64,000 bases of DNA from Parageobacillus thermantarcticus (lineage in GTDB: Bacteria > Bacillota > Bacilli > Bacillales > Anoxybacillaceae). The notes below the pieces were generated by a model. That model did no database searches and was not told the origin of the DNA. It saw only the letters and a program-made list of their open reading frames with translations. The stretch lies in NCBI RefSeq assembly GCF_900111865.1, contig NZ_FOJS01000003.1, forward strand, positions 115,753 through 179,752, read 5' to 3'. Made by a program: the position numbers and the translations under genes. Each line of letters starts with the position of its first letter. Positions within the stretch are counted from its first letter, which is position 1. Shown here in pieces: positions 47,919 to 59,679 of this stretch.

Positions 47919-48864
47919 GTTCATCTCCTAGCTTCATTCCAATGGTGAGATGGGCGCCGGCGCCGCGCAAAAATTGCGCCGCATCCATTCGTTTTTTCCC
48001 CGCCGGCTGCAATTCGGTAATTTTAATGGCCGTTTCATTGCCGGTCGCAACGACAATTCCGTCATGTACGATATCAACAATCGTGCCAGGTTCCGCTTTT
48101 TTCGGGGCCAGAACTTTTTCTCCCCACCAAACCTTCCATATATTTCCTTGGTGCGTTGTGTACGCAACCGGCCATGGATTGAGGCCGCGGATATGGTTAT
48201 AGACGTCTTCTCCCGATTTCGTCCAATCAATTTTTTCTTGTTCACGCTGAATATTGTACGCATATGTTGCTTTTTCTTCGTCTTGCTTAATCGGCGTTAA
48301 TTTTCCCGCCACTAATGGCGGAATTGTTTCTGATAACAGTTTTGCCCCGGCAGCGCTTAATTTATCATGAAGGGTGCCAACTGTATCCGTTTCGGTAATC
48401 GGCACTTCCACTTGGGTTAAAATATCGCCAGCATCCAATTTTTCCACCATGTACATGATCGTGACGCCTGTTTTTGTTTTTCCTTGCAAAATCGCATAGT
48501 GAATCGGAGCGCCGCCCCGCAATTCCGGAAGCAATGAAGCATGGACGTTAATGCAACCGTATTTCGGCGCCTCAAGCAACGCTTTTGGCAAAATTTGCCC
48601 AAACGCCGCTGTTACGATTAAATCAGGTTCAAACGCCAGCACCTGCTCATATTGTTCTTTTTCGCGAATTTTAGTCGGCTGCAATACCGGAATTCCGTAT
48701 TTTTCCGCTTCGACTTTCACCGGCGGCGGCGTCAACTCCCGCTTTCTCCCTTTCGGCTTATCCGGCTGTGTGACGACGGCGGCGATATGATAGCCGTCTT
48801 CGATTAGCTGCTTTAATATAGGAACAGAAAAATCCGGCGTTCCCATAAATACAATGTTGATCAT
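47908..48864 (-). CDS. fmt: Methionyl-tRNA formyltransferase
   Basis: 318 residues. [17 protein letters not shown], the catalytic region [22 protein letters not shown] and the C-terminal OB-type domain (about 205-310) match Fmt. It formylates initiator Met-tRNA. GAGGAAAG precedes the ATG. The deformylase gene def is immediately upstream, so the antagonistic pair is co-transcribed. Confidence 0.98.
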   Translation of the reverse strand: MINIVFMGTPDFSVPILKQLIEDGYHIAAVVTQPDKPKGRKRELTPPPVKVEAEKYGIPVLQPTKIREKEQYEQVLAFEPDLIVTAAFGQILPKALLEAPKYGCINVHASLLPELRGGAPIHYAILQGKTKTGVTIMYMVEKLDAGDILTQVEVPITETDTVGTLHDKLSAAGAKLLSETIPPLVAGKLTPIKQDEEKATYAYNIQREQEKIDWTKSGEDVYNHIRGLNPWPVAYTTHQGNIWKVWWGEKVLAPKKAEPGTIVDIVHDGIVVATGNETAIKITELQPAGKKRMDAAQFLRGAGAHLTIGMKLGDEHES

Positions 48865-48874
48865 CTTTCCTCAT

Positions 48875-49348
48875 CTACCCTTCTAATTCTTCCGGTTCGT
48901 AATAGCGAATCACTTTCGAAGTAAACAATATTCCGTTTAAATGGTCGATTTCGTGCTGAAGCGCGCGCGCTAAAAATCCGGTTGCTTTCAGCGTAAACAG
49001 CCTCCCGTGTCGGTCCTGGGCACGGACTTTGACATAGTTGGCGCGCTTTACTTCGCCAAACAGCCCCGGGAAGCTGAGGCAGCCTTCCGGACCGACTTGC
49101 TCCCCGCGCGCTTCGATAATGCGCGGATTGATCAGTTCAATCCGGCCGTGCTCATCGCCGACATCGACGACAGCGATTTGCTTGGCGACGCCGACTTGCG
49201 GGGCGGCTAATCCGACCCCGTCGGCGTCGATCATCGTATCATACATATCGTTCAACAGCTTAATAAGCTGGTGGTCAAACCGCTTTACCGGCTCGCACTG
49301 TTTTTCTAAAATATCTGCTGGATATGTGACAATCGGTAAAATCGCCAA
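48875..49348 (-). CDS. def: Peptide deformylase
   Basis: 157 residues from the TTG at 49348 (MAILPIVTYPADIL), because GGAGG is 9 bases before it; an ATG 15 bases earlier overlaps the priA stop. The three PDF motifs are GVGLAAPQVG, EGCLSFPG and QHEIDHLNG, with Cys and two His binding the metal. It removes the formyl group from new proteins. It lies between priA and fmt. Confidence 0.97.
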   Translation of the reverse strand: MAILPIVTYPADILEKQCEPVKRFDHQLIKLLNDMYDTMIDADGVGLAAPQVGVAKQIAVVDVGDEHGRIELINPRIIEARGEQVGPEGCLSFPGLFGEVKRANYVKVRAQDRHGRLFTLKATGFLARALQHEIDHLNGILFTSKVIRYYEPEELEG

Positions 49349-49363
49349 TGATATTTCCTCCAT

Positions 49364-51778
49364 TTACATCATCGTATATGGGTTCGTATCGATCGTAATC
49401 GATAAATCCCCTTGGGAAACGTCGTGCTGATAGCGATCGATGACCGCTCTTAACGCACGCGCCATGTTCGGCTCCCGTTTGTATTTTATCATGCATTGGT
49501 AGCGATATCTATCATGAAGGCGAGCAATCGGCGAAGCGACAGGACCGAGAATGATCGCTTCATCTGACAGCTGTGCCCGCAAATATGCCGCAATTTTATC
49601 CGTTACGGCCACCGCTTTTGTTATTTCTGGGTGAGATACGGTGATTAATGTCAAATAGTAAAACGGCGGGTAGCCATTCATTTTGCGAAGCACCATTTCT
49701 CTTTGATAAAACGTGTCATAATCGTGTTTCGCGGCAAGCGCGATGCTGTAATGCTCCGGCGTATACGTTTGGATGACGACCTCCCCGGGAAGCTCGTGGC
49801 GCCCGGCGCGCCCGCTTACTTGCGTCAACAGCTGAAACGTTTTTTCGGAAGCGCGAAAATCAGGAAGATGGAGCGTCGTATCGGCAGCAAGCACGCCGAC
49901 AAGCGTTATTTTTGGAAAATCAAGGCCTTTCGCAATCATTTGCGTGCCAAGCAAAATATCGGCCTTTCCTTCACCAAACTCAGCAAGTAGACGTTCGTGA
50001 GCGCCTTTGCGGCTCGTCGTGTCGACATCCATGCGGATCACGCGCGCTTCAGGAAGCAGTTTCGTCAATTCTTCTTCCACTTTTTGCGTCCCTGTGCCGA
50101 AAAAGCGAATATGCTCGCTTCCACATGATGGGCAGCGGTACGTAATCGGTTCTTCGTATCCGCAATAATGGCATTTTAGCCGCTGTTCGGTACGATGGTA
50201 CGTTAATGAAATATCGCAATGCGGGCAACGAATCACATAGCCGCAACTGCGGCACATGACAAACGTCGAATAGCCGCGCCGATTTAAAAACAATACAGAC
50301 TGTTCCCCTTTATGAAGGCGGTCTTTCAATTTTTCAAATAATGCGCGCGAAAACATCGAACGGTTTCCACTCCGCAGTTCTTCCCGCATATCGACAATAT
50401 GAACGTTCGGCATCCCATTGTCGCTTACCCGTTTTTGCAATGTCAGTAACTGATATACCCCTTTTTTCGCACGGGCAAACGATTCAAGCGAAGGAGTGGC
50501 GCTGCCGAGCACGACCGGACAGCCGTGAACGCGAGCGCGGTAAATCGCCACATCGCGGGCGTGATAGCGCGGATTTTCCTCTTGCTTATAACTTGTCTCA
50601 TGTTCTTCATCAATGATAATCATGCCGAGATTTTCAAACGGAGCGAAAATCGCTGAACGGGCGCCGACGACAAGCTGCACTTCTTTTCGATGGATTTTTC
50701 GCCATTCATCGTATTTTTCTCCGACAGATAAACCGCTATGAAGCACTGCCACTCGCGAACCGAAGCGCCCTTTAAACCGTTTGACCATCTGCGGTGTCAG
50801 CGAAATTTCCGGAACGAGAACAATCGCTTCTTTTCCTTGCCGCAGTACCTCTTCGATCGCTTGCATATACACTTCCGTTTTCCCGCTGCCCGTCACACCG
50901 TATAGCAAAAACACTTCATGTTCATTGGCGCGCACGCGCTCAACAATGGCGGAAAGCGCTTTTTCCTGTTCATCAGTAAGCGGAAGTGGCGCTGTTTTTG
51001 CAAACGAACGGTGCTCGTACGGGTCGCGATATACTTCGATCTCTTTTTCGGCAACAAGTCCTTTGGTAATTAACGATTTAAGCGAAGCATAGGAAGCTCC
51101 CGTCTGTTCGAGCAGCTCCTTCAATGGCATCGCTTCATTTGCTGACAGAAGAACGGTTAGCAGCTGTTTTTGCTTGGCGGCATTCGCTGGCAATGCGTTC
51201 ATCGCCCGCTCGACTTCTTCATGCGGTTGCGCCAATTCTACGTATTTCACCGTTTTCGCTGCCGCTTTTTCTTTTACATGGTACACGACTTCCAAATAGC
51301 CTTGTTGAATCGCCTTTTGTAGCGGCCGCAGCCAATCGCTATGCTCTACTTCTTTCCAATCGAGCGTAGAACGGCCCTTAAAAAGCGCTTGAATCGCTTC
51401 GGGCAGCAAAGAACGGTTTTCTTCGCGGACGAGCCGAATTTCCTTCTCGTATTTTGCTTTCAACGCCGCCGGCAGCATCGCCTGATAAGCGGAAATCGCA
51501 AAACAGAGCGTCGTTTCCGTTAAATATTTTCCGAGCTCAAGCAGCTCTTCGTTTAATACAGGAGTTACGTCTAAAATCGCTTCGATCGGTTTCAACGTTT
51601 TTACGTCTGAATGCGACTTAATATGAATAACAAATCCTTGCAATCGCCGCGGACCGAACGGAACGGTGACGCGCATGCCTGGCTGCAATATGTCTTCCCA
51701 TTTTTCCGGGATCGCATAATCAAAAGGGTGGTCCGTCTGGCGCGCAGGAACATCAACAATTACCTCTGCAATTTTCAT
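49364..51778 (-). CDS. priA: Primosomal replication restart helicase PriA
   Basis: 804 residues. The N-terminal DNA-binding domain begins IAEVIVDVPARQTDHPFDYA; the helicase core has GVTGSGKTEVYMQ, IIIDEEHETSYKQ (DEEH) and GRAGRHELPG; between them are eight cysteines in paired CxxC motifs (CRSCGYVIRCPHC, CHYCGYEE, CPSCGSEH) that bind zinc. It reloads DnaB-type helicase at abandoned forks. The start overlaps the coaBC stop. Confidence 0.98.
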   Translation of the reverse strand: MKIAEVIVDVPARQTDHPFDYAIPEKWEDILQPGMRVTVPFGPRRLQGFVIHIKSHSDVKTLKPIEAILDVTPVLNEELLELGKYLTETTLCFAISAYQAMLPAALKAKYEKEIRLVREENRSLLPEAIQALFKGRSTLDWKEVEHSDWLRPLQKAIQQGYLEVVYHVKEKAAAKTVKYVELAQPHEEVERAMNALPANAAKQKQLLTVLLSANEAMPLKELLEQTGASYASLKSLITKGLVAEKEIEVYRDPYEHRSFAKTAPLPLTDEQEKALSAIVERVRANEHEVFLLYGVTGSGKTEVYMQAIEEVLRQGKEAIVLVPEISLTPQMVKRFKGRFGSRVAVLHSGLSVGEKYDEWRKIHRKEVQLVVGARSAIFAPFENLGMIIIDEEHETSYKQEENPRYHARDVAIYRARVHGCPVVLGSATPSLESFARAKKGVYQLLTLQKRVSDNGMPNVHIVDMREELRSGNRSMFSRALFEKLKDRLHKGEQSVLFLNRRGYSTFVMCRSCGYVIRCPHCDISLTYHRTEQRLKCHYCGYEEPITYRCPSCGSEHIRFFGTGTQKVEEELTKLLPEARVIRMDVDTTSRKGAHERLLAEFGEGKADILLGTQMIAKGLDFPKITLVGVLAADTTLHLPDFRASEKTFQLLTQVSGRAGRHELPGEVVIQTYTPEHYSIALAAKHDYDTFYQREMVLRKMNGYPPFYYLTLITVSHPEITKAVAVTDKIAAYLRAQLSDEAIILGPVASPIARLHDRYRYQCMIKYKREPNMARALRAVIDRYQHDVSQGDLSITIDTNPYTMM

Positions 51779-52980
51779 CGAATCGCCTCGATATATTGAT
51801 GAATTTCTTTTAAAATTTCTTCCGCTACTTGCTTTTTCGGTAAAAGCGGTAACGAACGCACCGAGCCGTCGCGTTTGAAAATCGTCACAATATTCGTGTC
51901 TCCGGCAAATCCCGCTCCTTCTTCGGATATGTTGTTAGCAACAACCATATCAAGCTGTTTGCTCTCCAATTTTTGTTTCGCATACTCCTCGACATGATCC
52001 GTTTCCGCTGCAAATCCGACTAAAATTTGCGATGTTTTTTGTTCCCCTAGCGTTTTTAAAATATCTGTCGTTCTTTCCATTTCGATCACATAGTCGCCCG
52101 GCTGTTTTTTCATCTTTTTCGCAAACACATGCTTTGGCCGGTAATCGGCCACCGCCGCCGCTTTAATGACAATGTCAACATGCGGGAAGCGTTCCATCAC
52201 TGCTTCGTACATTTCTTGCGCTGACTCTATGCGGACGATTTCTACGTTCGCTGGCGCTTCCAATTCGGTCGGCCCGGAAATCAGCGTCACCTCCGCGCCA
52301 AAGCGCGCCGCTGCTTCCGCAATCGCATAGCCCATTTTCCCTGTGGAACGATTGGAAAAAAAGCGGACCGGATCCAATTTTTCGCGCGTCGGCCCTGCGG
52401 TAACAAGCACTTTTTTCCCTTTTAAGAAAGGATTGTGGGTGGCAAAATACGCTTCGATATTTTCAATAATTTTGTCTGGTTCCTCGAGTCTCCCTTTTCC
52501 GACATATCCGCACGCTAAATATCCTTCCGACGGCTCAATAAAGCGATAGCCAAAGCGATATAGCGTTTCGATATTCGCTTGCACCGCCGGATGTTCGTAC
52601 ATATGAACATTCATTGCCGGCGCGATCCATACTGGCGCTTTTGTCGCCAAAAGCGTTGTCGTAATCATGTTGTCGGCGATGCCGTGCGCCAATTTTCCAA
52701 TTGTATTGGCGGTGGCAGGCGCAACAAGAACAAGATCCGCCCAATCTGCTACGTTAATATGGGCAATGACCGCCGGGTTTTTTTCATCAAATGTATCGAC
52801 ATATACTTCGTTGCGCGATAGCGCCTGGAATGTGAGCGGAGTAATGAATTTGCAGGCAGACTCGCTCATTATGACTTTCACATTGGCGCCGCGTTGCGTT
52901 AGCTGGCTCGTTAAGGCGGCAGCTTTGTAGGCGGCGATTCCTCCCGTTACACATAATAAAATGTTTTTTCCTTTCACCAT
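51775..52980 (-). CDS. coaBC: Bifunctional phosphopantothenoylcysteine decarboxylase/synthase CoaBC (Dfp)
   Basis: 401 residues. The flavoprotein CoaC half (1-190) shows LCVTGGIAAYKAAAL, PAMNVHMYEHPAVQ and the ACGYVGKGRL loop with the catalytic Cys; the CoaB half begins VLVTAGPTREKLDPVRFFSN. It makes phosphopantetheine for coenzyme A. It follows rpoZ across a terminator and overlaps priA. Confidence 0.97.
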   Translation of the reverse strand: MVKGKNILLCVTGGIAAYKAAALTSQLTQRGANVKVIMSESACKFITPLTFQALSRNEVYVDTFDEKNPAVIAHINVADWADLVLVAPATANTIGKLAHGIADNMITTTLLATKAPVWIAPAMNVHMYEHPAVQANIETLYRFGYRFIEPSEGYLACGYVGKGRLEEPDKIIENIEAYFATHNPFLKGKKVLVTAGPTREKLDPVRFFSNRSTGKMGYAIAEAAARFGAEVTLISGPTELEAPANVEIVRIESAQEMYEAVMERFPHVDIVIKAAAVADYRPKHVFAKKMKKQPGDYVIEMERTTDILKTLGEQKTSQILVGFAAETDHVEEYAKQKLESKQLDMVVANNISEEGAGFAGDTNIVTIFKRDGSVRSLPLLPKKQVAEEILKEIHQYIEAIR

Positions 52981-53007
52981 GTTTGAAACACCTCTGCTCT
53001 ACTTTTG

Positions 53008-53045
53008 TAAAAAAATAACAACCTAACAGCTAGGTTGTTATTTTT
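53008..53045 (-). terminator. Intrinsic terminator overlapping the rpoZ end
   Basis: AATAACAACCTA and TAGGTTGTTATT form a 12-bp stem with a 5-base loop and are followed by seven Ts in the minus direction. One arm includes the last codons and stop of rpoZ. It would reduce transcription into coaBC. Confidence 0.88.
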
Positions 53046-53238
53046 CTTCTTCTACTAATTCGATATGGTCCGCAGCAATTTCCTCTAACGCCTGCCCGAC
53101 AAATTTTTTCGAAACAGGGTTTTTAATCGTTAATTCAGCATTATCTTGAAGCTGACGCGCACGTTTGGCAACAACAGTCACCAATTTATATTTCGAATCC
53201 ACTTTTTGCATTAATAAGTCGATGGAAGGATATAACAT
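53038..53238 (-). CDS. rpoZ: RNA polymerase omega subunit
   Basis: 66 residues. [20 protein letters not shown] and VVAKRARQL are the conserved omega segments. It stabilises the beta-prime subunit. It is 3 bases after gmk, a near-universal pairing. Confidence 0.97.
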   Translation of the reverse strand: MLYPSIDLLMQKVDSKYKLVTVVAKRARQLQDNAELTIKNPVSKKFVGQALEEIAADHIELVEEEK

Positions 53239-53241
53239 CTT

Positions 53242-54133
<892 letters not shown>

Positions 54134-54190
54134 GAAACGCCCACCTGCCATAAACATTATTGTTGCCGCAATCAAGTTGTTCTAAAACGA

Positions 54191-55066
54191 TCACTCGATA
54201 TTTTGCACTTGTTCTTTTATTTTTTCGAGCGCGCTTTTTATCTCTACGACTTGCATGGCGATGAGACTGTCATTCGCTTTTGCCCCGATCGTGTTCGCTT
54301 CGCGGTTCAGCTCTTGCACTAAAAAATCAAGCTTTCGCCCGATCGGTTCATCTTTCTCCAACGTTGCGACAACTTGCTGAAGATGGCTGCGAATCCGTTT
54401 CAGTTCTTCGTTAATATCTGATTTTTCCGCGAAAATCGCCACTTCTGTTAAAATGCGCGACTCATCGGCAGGAAGCGGACTAAGTTCATGGATGCGCTTT
54501 GTTAGCCGCTCGCGATAATATTCAATGACGAAAGGCGCCTGTTTTTCAATCACTTGCACGCTTTTTTCAATAGAAGAGAGCTGTGTTTGTATATCCGCAA
54601 GAAGCGTCTCTCCTTCCTGTTTGCGCATAAACGCGAGTTGCTCTGCCGCTTCTTTCACCGCAGCAAGCAAAAGCTGCTCCAATTCTTCATTTTCCGTTTC
54701 TTCTTCAACAATTTCTGTCACACCTTCGAGCTGAAATAAATGGGAAAGCGTCACTTGGTCACGCAAAGAAAATTGTTCATTCGCTCTTTGCAAACTATGA
54801 TAATATTCCTTCATTAAATCCCAATCAATATGCAGCTTTCGCTTTACTAAGCCATCGCCTTCGATATTGACAAAAACCTCGACTTTTCCACGTTTTACGT
54901 GCTGTAAAATTACTTTTTTTATTTTATCCTCAAAAGCAACCCATTGTCTAGGGATGCGAACAGAAATTTCACAAAAGCGGTGGTTCACCGATTTCATTTC
55001 CACCGTAATGCTTAGCTGTTCATTTTTTTTCGTGCTGCGTCCAAAGCCTGTCATGCTATAAACCAT
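54191..55066 (-). CDS. yloC: YicC family endoribonuclease (YloC)
   Basis: 291 residues from ATG 55066 (MVYSMTGFGRSTKK); the longer frame starts without a ribosome site. The opening SMTGFGR, VEMKSVNHRFCEISVRIPR and the C-terminal FLVQELNREANTIGAKAND are the YicC/DUF1732 signatures. Family members are RNases; the B. subtilis role is unclear. It has an extended -10 promoter and leads the yloC-remA-gmk-rpoZ group. Confidence 0.93.
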   Translation of the reverse strand: MVYSMTGFGRSTKKNEQLSITVEMKSVNHRFCEISVRIPRQWVAFEDKIKKVILQHVKRGKVEVFVNIEGDGLVKRKLHIDWDLMKEYYHSLQRANEQFSLRDQVTLSHLFQLEGVTEIVEEETENEELEQLLLAAVKEAAEQLAFMRKQEGETLLADIQTQLSSIEKSVQVIEKQAPFVIEYYRERLTKRIHELSPLPADESRILTEVAIFAEKSDINEELKRIRSHLQQVVATLEKDEPIGRKLDFLVQELNREANTIGAKANDSLIAMQVVEIKSALEKIKEQVQNIE

Positions 55067-55135
55067 GTCATCACATCCGTTTATGTGAAATGCCAAAAAG
55101 AAAAGGTCATAGAGTCATCCTCTATCACCTCGAAT

Positions 55136-55144
55136 ATTATAGCA
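55136..55144 (-). promoter_or_regulatory. Extended -10 promoter of yloC operon
   Basis: TGCTATAAT on the minus strand is an extended -10 element; no good -35 is seen 17 bases before. A 6-bp inverted repeat (ATAGAG/CTCTAT, 55109-55125) lies in the leader. Confidence 0.55.
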
Positions 55145-55154
55145 TATCTCCGTT

Positions 55155-57827
55155 TTATTTTCTCGCAAAAAACGAACCGGAAAACAAAAATGTCGGAAGC
55201 GCCGCTAACCCAATAATGAGCAGCCAGTCAAACAGAGCGATCGTTGCCGTATGAAAAATTTCTTGCAGCGGTGGATAGTAAATAACGACAAGCATCAACA
55301 ATACGGATATCATCACAGCGCCGACAAGATAAATATTTTCGAACGGATTGCGGTCAAAAATGGAGCGCTCGCAGCGGCAGTCGAACACATGAATAAGCTG
55401 GGCCATCACTAACGTCGCGAACGCCACCGTCTGTGCATAGACAAGTTCGTACCCGCTTCGTTCATACGCGGTCATAAACGCCGCCAGCGTCACCATCCCA
55501 ATGACAAAGCCGCGGCTAATGATTTTCCAGCCAAGTCCGCGCGCAAATACTCCTTCTTTCGGATGGCGCGGCGGACGCTTCATGACGTTCTCTTCCGCAC
55601 GGTCAAGCCCGAGCGCCATCGCCGGAAGGCCGTCGGTGACAAGGTTCACCCATAAAATTTGGATCGGCACAAGCGGAAGCGGCAAAGCCAGCAGCATCGC
55701 AAACAACATGACGAAAATCTCACCGACATTCGATGCTAACAAATAGCGGATAAATTTGCGAATGTTTTCGTAAATATTTCTTCCTTCTTGAATTGCCGCT
55801 TGAATCGTCGCAAAGTTATCGTCAAGCAGCACAAGCGCCGCCGCTTCTTTCGCGACATCCGTGCCCGACCGCCCCATCGCCACGCCGATGTCAGCAGCTT
55901 TTATTGCCGGAGCATCGTTGACGCCATCTCCCGTCATCGCGACAATATGTCCCCGCCGTTGCAATGCTTTGACAATTTTTAATTTATGCTCTGGCGAAAC
56001 GCGGGCAAATACGTAAATATCATCGACTACTCCTTCGAGTTCATCGATCGAAAGCCGCGATAACGTCGGACCGTCGATGACTTTTCCGTTCGGCGGCAGC
56101 ACCCCGAGCTGCTTGGCAATCGCTTTGGCGGTAAGTACATGATCACCGGTAATCATGACGGTTTTAATGCCTGCTTCTTTACATTGCTGCACCGCTTTTT
56201 TCACTTCCGGCCGCGGCGGGTCGATCATCGCTTGGATTCCGATAAACACGAGATTTTTCTCCGCCTCTTTTTCCGACGTGATTCGCTCTTGGGCTTGTAG
56301 CGGGCGATAGGCGATGGCAATCGTGCGAAGGGCTTCGTTTGCCATTTTGCGAATGACATCTTGCACCGTTTTTCTCCACGCCATTGTCATCGTTTGTTCA
56401 CGGCCGTTCCAGCAAATTTGCCCGCACACTTGCAACAACACATCCGGTGCTCCTTTTGTCACAATGAATCGTCTCCCTGCTTTATCTTTCACAATGACCG
56501 TCATCATCTTCCGTTCAGAATCAAAAGGAAATTCTTGTTCTATAATAAACTCGGCTTCGATGCGTTTTTTCGTCAACCCCGCCTTCATCGCAGCGACAAG
56601 CAAAGCGCCTTCGGTCGGATCGCCGTCGATGTAGCGCCGTCCCTTTTTTTCTTTCAGCTGTGAGCTATTGCAAAGCGCACCAAACATCAGCAACTGCTGT
56701 AAGACTGCCTCTTTTTTGCTGTCGATCGGGCGCCCGTTTTCATAAAATTGCCCCGATGTCTCTAATCCGGCGCCGCTTACCGTCCACGTTTTTCCGCTTG
56801 CCCAAATATGCGTCACCGTCATCATATTTTCCGTCATTGTTCCCGTTTTGTCGGAGCAAATGACAGAAGCGCAACCTAGCGTTTCCACCGCCGGAAGCTT
56901 GCGGACGATCGCGTTTTTCTTAATCATCCGCTGCACGCCAAGCGCGAGCGCAATGGTGACAATCGCCGGCAGCCCTTCCGGAATCGCGGCAACTGCCAGC
57001 GAAACGCCGGCTAAAAACATTTCATACAAACGGTGCCCGCGAATGACTCCAAATGCGACAACGAGAACCGTAAGCAATAACGCAACGACAATTAAAATTT
57101 TGCCGAGTTGCTCGAGCCTTCGCTGCAGCGGCGTCATGACTGTATCGGCTTCTTGAAGAAGGTTGGCAATTTGCCCCATTGCCGTTTTCATTCCTGTTGC
57201 AATCACGATGCCGACACCGTTTCCTCTTGTTACAAGCGTTCCCATAAAAGCCATATTGCGCAAATCGCCGATCGCCACATTTTCATTCATAAGCGGTGCT
57301 GCTGATTTCGCCGTCGGCACCGACTCGCCTGTCAACGCCGCTTCTTCGATTTCCAGCCCTTTTGCCTCAATGATGCGGACATCGGCACCTATTCTGTCCC
57401 CGCTGAAAAACTTTATAATATCGCCGACAACAAGCTCCCGCGCCGGAATTTTCACCCATTCCCCGTCGCGCAATACCATTGCCTGCGGCGCCGATAATTT
57501 TTTCAGCGCTTCCAGCGATTTCTCGGCGCGGCGCTCTTGGAAAAAGCCTAAAAGCCCATTCATGATGACAATAATGATAATGGCAATGGCATCGACATAC
57601 TCCCCAAGTAATCCGGAAATGACCGTCGCTACAAGAAGTACGAGCACCATAAAATCTTTAAACTGATTGAAAAACAATAAAAGCGCCGACTGTTTTTTCG
57701 CTTCCTTTAATTCGTTATATCCGAACCGCTTCAAACGCTTTTTTGCTTCCTCTGTCGTTAAGCCCCTCGTAATGTCGGTATTTGTTTCTTTCGCCACTTC
57801 GTTCGCCGCAAGCGTATGCCACTGCAT
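55155..57827 (-). CDS. yloB: Calcium-transporting P-type ATPase (YloB)
   Basis: 890 residues, P2A-type. The N-terminal cytoplasmic segment precedes about ten membrane spans; the actuator loop has ALTGESVPT, the calcium-site helix AAIPEGLPAIVTIAL, the phosphorylated Asp in CSDKTGTMTENMM, and the hinge MTGDGVNDAPAIKAADIGVA. It pumps Ca2+ out of the cell; in Bacillus it is sporulation-linked. It sits between yloC and the divergent rqcH. Confidence 0.96.
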   Translation of the reverse strand: MQWHTLAANEVAKETNTDITRGLTTEEAKKRLKRFGYNELKEAKKQSALLLFFNQFKDFMVLVLLVATVISGLLGEYVDAIAIIIIVIMNGLLGFFQERRAEKSLEALKKLSAPQAMVLRDGEWVKIPARELVVGDIIKFFSGDRIGADVRIIEAKGLEIEEAALTGESVPTAKSAAPLMNENVAIGDLRNMAFMGTLVTRGNGVGIVIATGMKTAMGQIANLLQEADTVMTPLQRRLEQLGKILIVVALLLTVLVVAFGVIRGHRLYEMFLAGVSLAVAAIPEGLPAIVTIALALGVQRMIKKNAIVRKLPAVETLGCASVICSDKTGTMTENMMTVTHIWASGKTWTVSGAGLETSGQFYENGRPIDSKKEAVLQQLLMFGALCNSSQLKEKKGRRYIDGDPTEGALLVAAMKAGLTKKRIEAEFIIEQEFPFDSERKMMTVIVKDKAGRRFIVTKGAPDVLLQVCGQICWNGREQTMTMAWRKTVQDVIRKMANEALRTIAIAYRPLQAQERITSEKEAEKNLVFIGIQAMIDPPRPEVKKAVQQCKEAGIKTVMITGDHVLTAKAIAKQLGVLPPNGKVIDGPTLSRLSIDELEGVVDDIYVFARVSPEHKLKIVKALQRRGHIVAMTGDGVNDAPAIKAADIGVAMGRSGTDVAKEAAALVLLDDNFATIQAAIQEGRNIYENIRKFIRYLLASNVGEIFVMLFAMLLALPLPLVPIQILWVNLVTDGLPAMALGLDRAEENVMKRPPRHPKEGVFARGLGWKIISRGFVIGMVTLAAFMTAYERSGYELVYAQTVAFATLVMAQLIHVFDCRCERSIFDRNPFENIYLVGAVMISVLLMLVVIYYPPLQEIFHTATIALFDWLLIIGLAALPTFLFSGSFFARK

Positions 57828-57867
57828 CGTCGCTTCTCCTCCCTCTTTATTTTTCTATGAAAGCTTA

Positions 57868-57896
57868 TTCAGACATGTCCGAAAAAATGATATGAT
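57868..57896 (+). promoter_or_regulatory. Candidate promoter of rqcH
   Basis: TTCAGA and TATGAT are 17 bases apart, about 45 bases before the rqcH start in the divergent gap. Confidence 0.5.
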
Positions 57897-57939
57897 ATGT
57901 TATTAGTGAAGCAACAAAACAAAGAGAAAGGTGTTTTTT

Positions 57940-59679
57940 ATGTCATTTGACGGAGTGTTTACCTATGCGGTCGTAAACGAATTACAGCAGGCGCTCGAGG
58001 GAGGGCGCATCACAAAAATCCATCAACCGGCAGTGTACGAATTAGTCCTGCAAATCCGCTCGCACGGACGAAATTATAAACTGCTTTTATCCGCGCATCC
58101 AAGCTACGCGCGCGTTCATTTGACGAACGAAACGTACGACAATCCGGCCGAACCGCCGATGTTTTGCATGCTGTTGCGCAAACATTTGGAAGGAAGCATT
58201 ATCGAAGCGATCCGGCAAGTCGATTTTGACCGCATCGTTATCATTGAGACGAAAGGGCGGGATGAAATCGGCGATATTCATACAAAACAATTAATCGCGG
58301 AAATCATGGGGCGGCACAGCAACATCATCTTAGTTGACAAAGAAACGAACACGATTATCGACAGCATTAAACATCTCTCCCCTTCCGTCAACCGCTATCG
58401 CACCGTGCTTCCCGGACATGAATATATCGCGCCGCCGTCGCACGGAAAAATCAACCCGCTTGAGGCGACCGAAGAAACAGTCGTGAAAAAAATCGATTTT
58501 CATGCCGGCAAACTAGCCGACCAGCTCGTCGCCACATTTTCCGGCATCTCGCCGCTGTTTGCGAAAGAAGCGGTATTTCGCGCCGGGCTCGCGAACCGGG
58601 CGACGCTGCCAAAAAGCTTTGTCTCCTTGATGGACGAGGTGCGCGCCCATCGCTTTGCGCCGGCGATGTATACAAACGGCGAAAAAGAATGGTTTTACGT
58701 GCTCCCGCTTGCCCATCTGCAGGCGGAAGCGAAACCGTTTGCCACGCCGAGCGAACTGTTGGACCGCTTTTACTTCGGCAAAGCCGAGCGCGACCGCGTC
58801 AAACAGCAAGCGCATGACCTTGAGCGGTTTATTGTGAACGAAAAAGCGAAAAACGAGAAAAAGCTGGTCAAGCTTCAGCAAACATTGAAGGAGGCAAAAC
58901 AAGCGGAACAATATCGGCTTTACGGGGAGCTGCTAACCGCTAACTTGTACGCCGTCGAGCGGGGAATGAAAGAAATCGAAGTGGTCAATTATTACGACGA
59001 AAACGGCGCGACCATCACGATTCCGCTTGATCCGCAAAAATCGCCGTCAGAAAACGCGCAAAACTATTTTCAAAAATACCAAAAAGCGAAAAATTCGCTG
59101 AACATCGTCCAAGAGCAAATCGAGCGCACAAATGAAGAGATCGCTTATTTCGATACGCTTCTCCAGCAGCTCGAAACCGCCGCGCCGAAAGATGTCGAGG
59201 AAATTCGCGAAGAACTGATCGAACAAGGCTATTTGCGGGCGCGCGCTACAAAACAATCGAAAAAACAAAAACAGCGGGCGATCGAACTTGAACGATATAT
59301 CGCGAGCGACGGCACGGAAATTCTCGTCGGAAAAAACAATAAACAAAACGACTATTTAACCAACAAACTTGCTCGGAAAGATGAAATTTGGCTGCACACA
59401 AAAGACATTCCCGGCTCTCATGTCGTCATCCGCAGCAAAAACCCATCGGAACAAACGATTTTAGAGGCCGCCAATCTCGCCGCCTACTTCAGCAAAGCGC
59501 GGCAATCAAGCTCCGTTCCTGTCGATTACACGCGCATCCGCTATGTGAAAAAACCGAGCGGCGCCAAACCGGGGTTCGTCATTTATGAAAATGAGCAAAC
59601 GCTCTACGTCACACCGGATGAAGAACTTGTCCGCGCCATGAAACAGCGGCAAAAAGAAAGAGCGGCGAAGCAGTCGTAA
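57940..59679 (+). CDS. rqcH: Ribosome quality control protein RqcH (NFACT family, YloA)
   Basis: 579 residues from ATG 57940, with AAAGG 8 bases upstream. NFACT-N has [10 protein letters not shown] and [20 protein letters not shown] blocks; a central coiled coil (about 290-440) follows; the C-terminal NFACT-R domain shows [18 protein letters not shown] and [18 protein letters not shown]. RqcH binds peptidyl-tRNA on split 50S subunits and directs C-terminal alanine tailing. It is the last gene of the conserved block. Confidence 0.97.
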   Translation: MSFDGVFTYAVVNELQQALEGGRITKIHQPAVYELVLQIRSHGRNYKLLLSAHPSYARVHLTNETYDNPAEPPMFCMLLRKHLEGSIIEAIRQVDFDRIVIIETKGRDEIGDIHTKQLIAEIMGRHSNIILVDKETNTIIDSIKHLSPSVNRYRTVLPGHEYIAPPSHGKINPLEATEETVVKKIDFHAGKLADQLVATFSGISPLFAKEAVFRAGLANRATLPKSFVSLMDEVRAHRFAPAMYTNGEKEWFYVLPLAHLQAEAKPFATPSELLDRFYFGKAERDRVKQQAHDLERFIVNEKAKNEKKLVKLQQTLKEAKQAEQYRLYGELLTANLYAVERGMKEIEVVNYYDENGATITIPLDPQKSPSENAQNYFQKYQKAKNSLNIVQEQIERTNEEIAYFDTLLQQLETAAPKDVEEIREELIEQGYLRARATKQSKKQKQRAIELERYIASDGTEILVGKNNKQNDYLTNKLARKDEIWLHTKDIPGSHVVIRSKNPSEQTILEAANLAAYFSKARQSSSVPVDYTRIRYVKKPSGAKPGFVIYENEQTLYVTPDEELVRAMKQRQKERAAKQS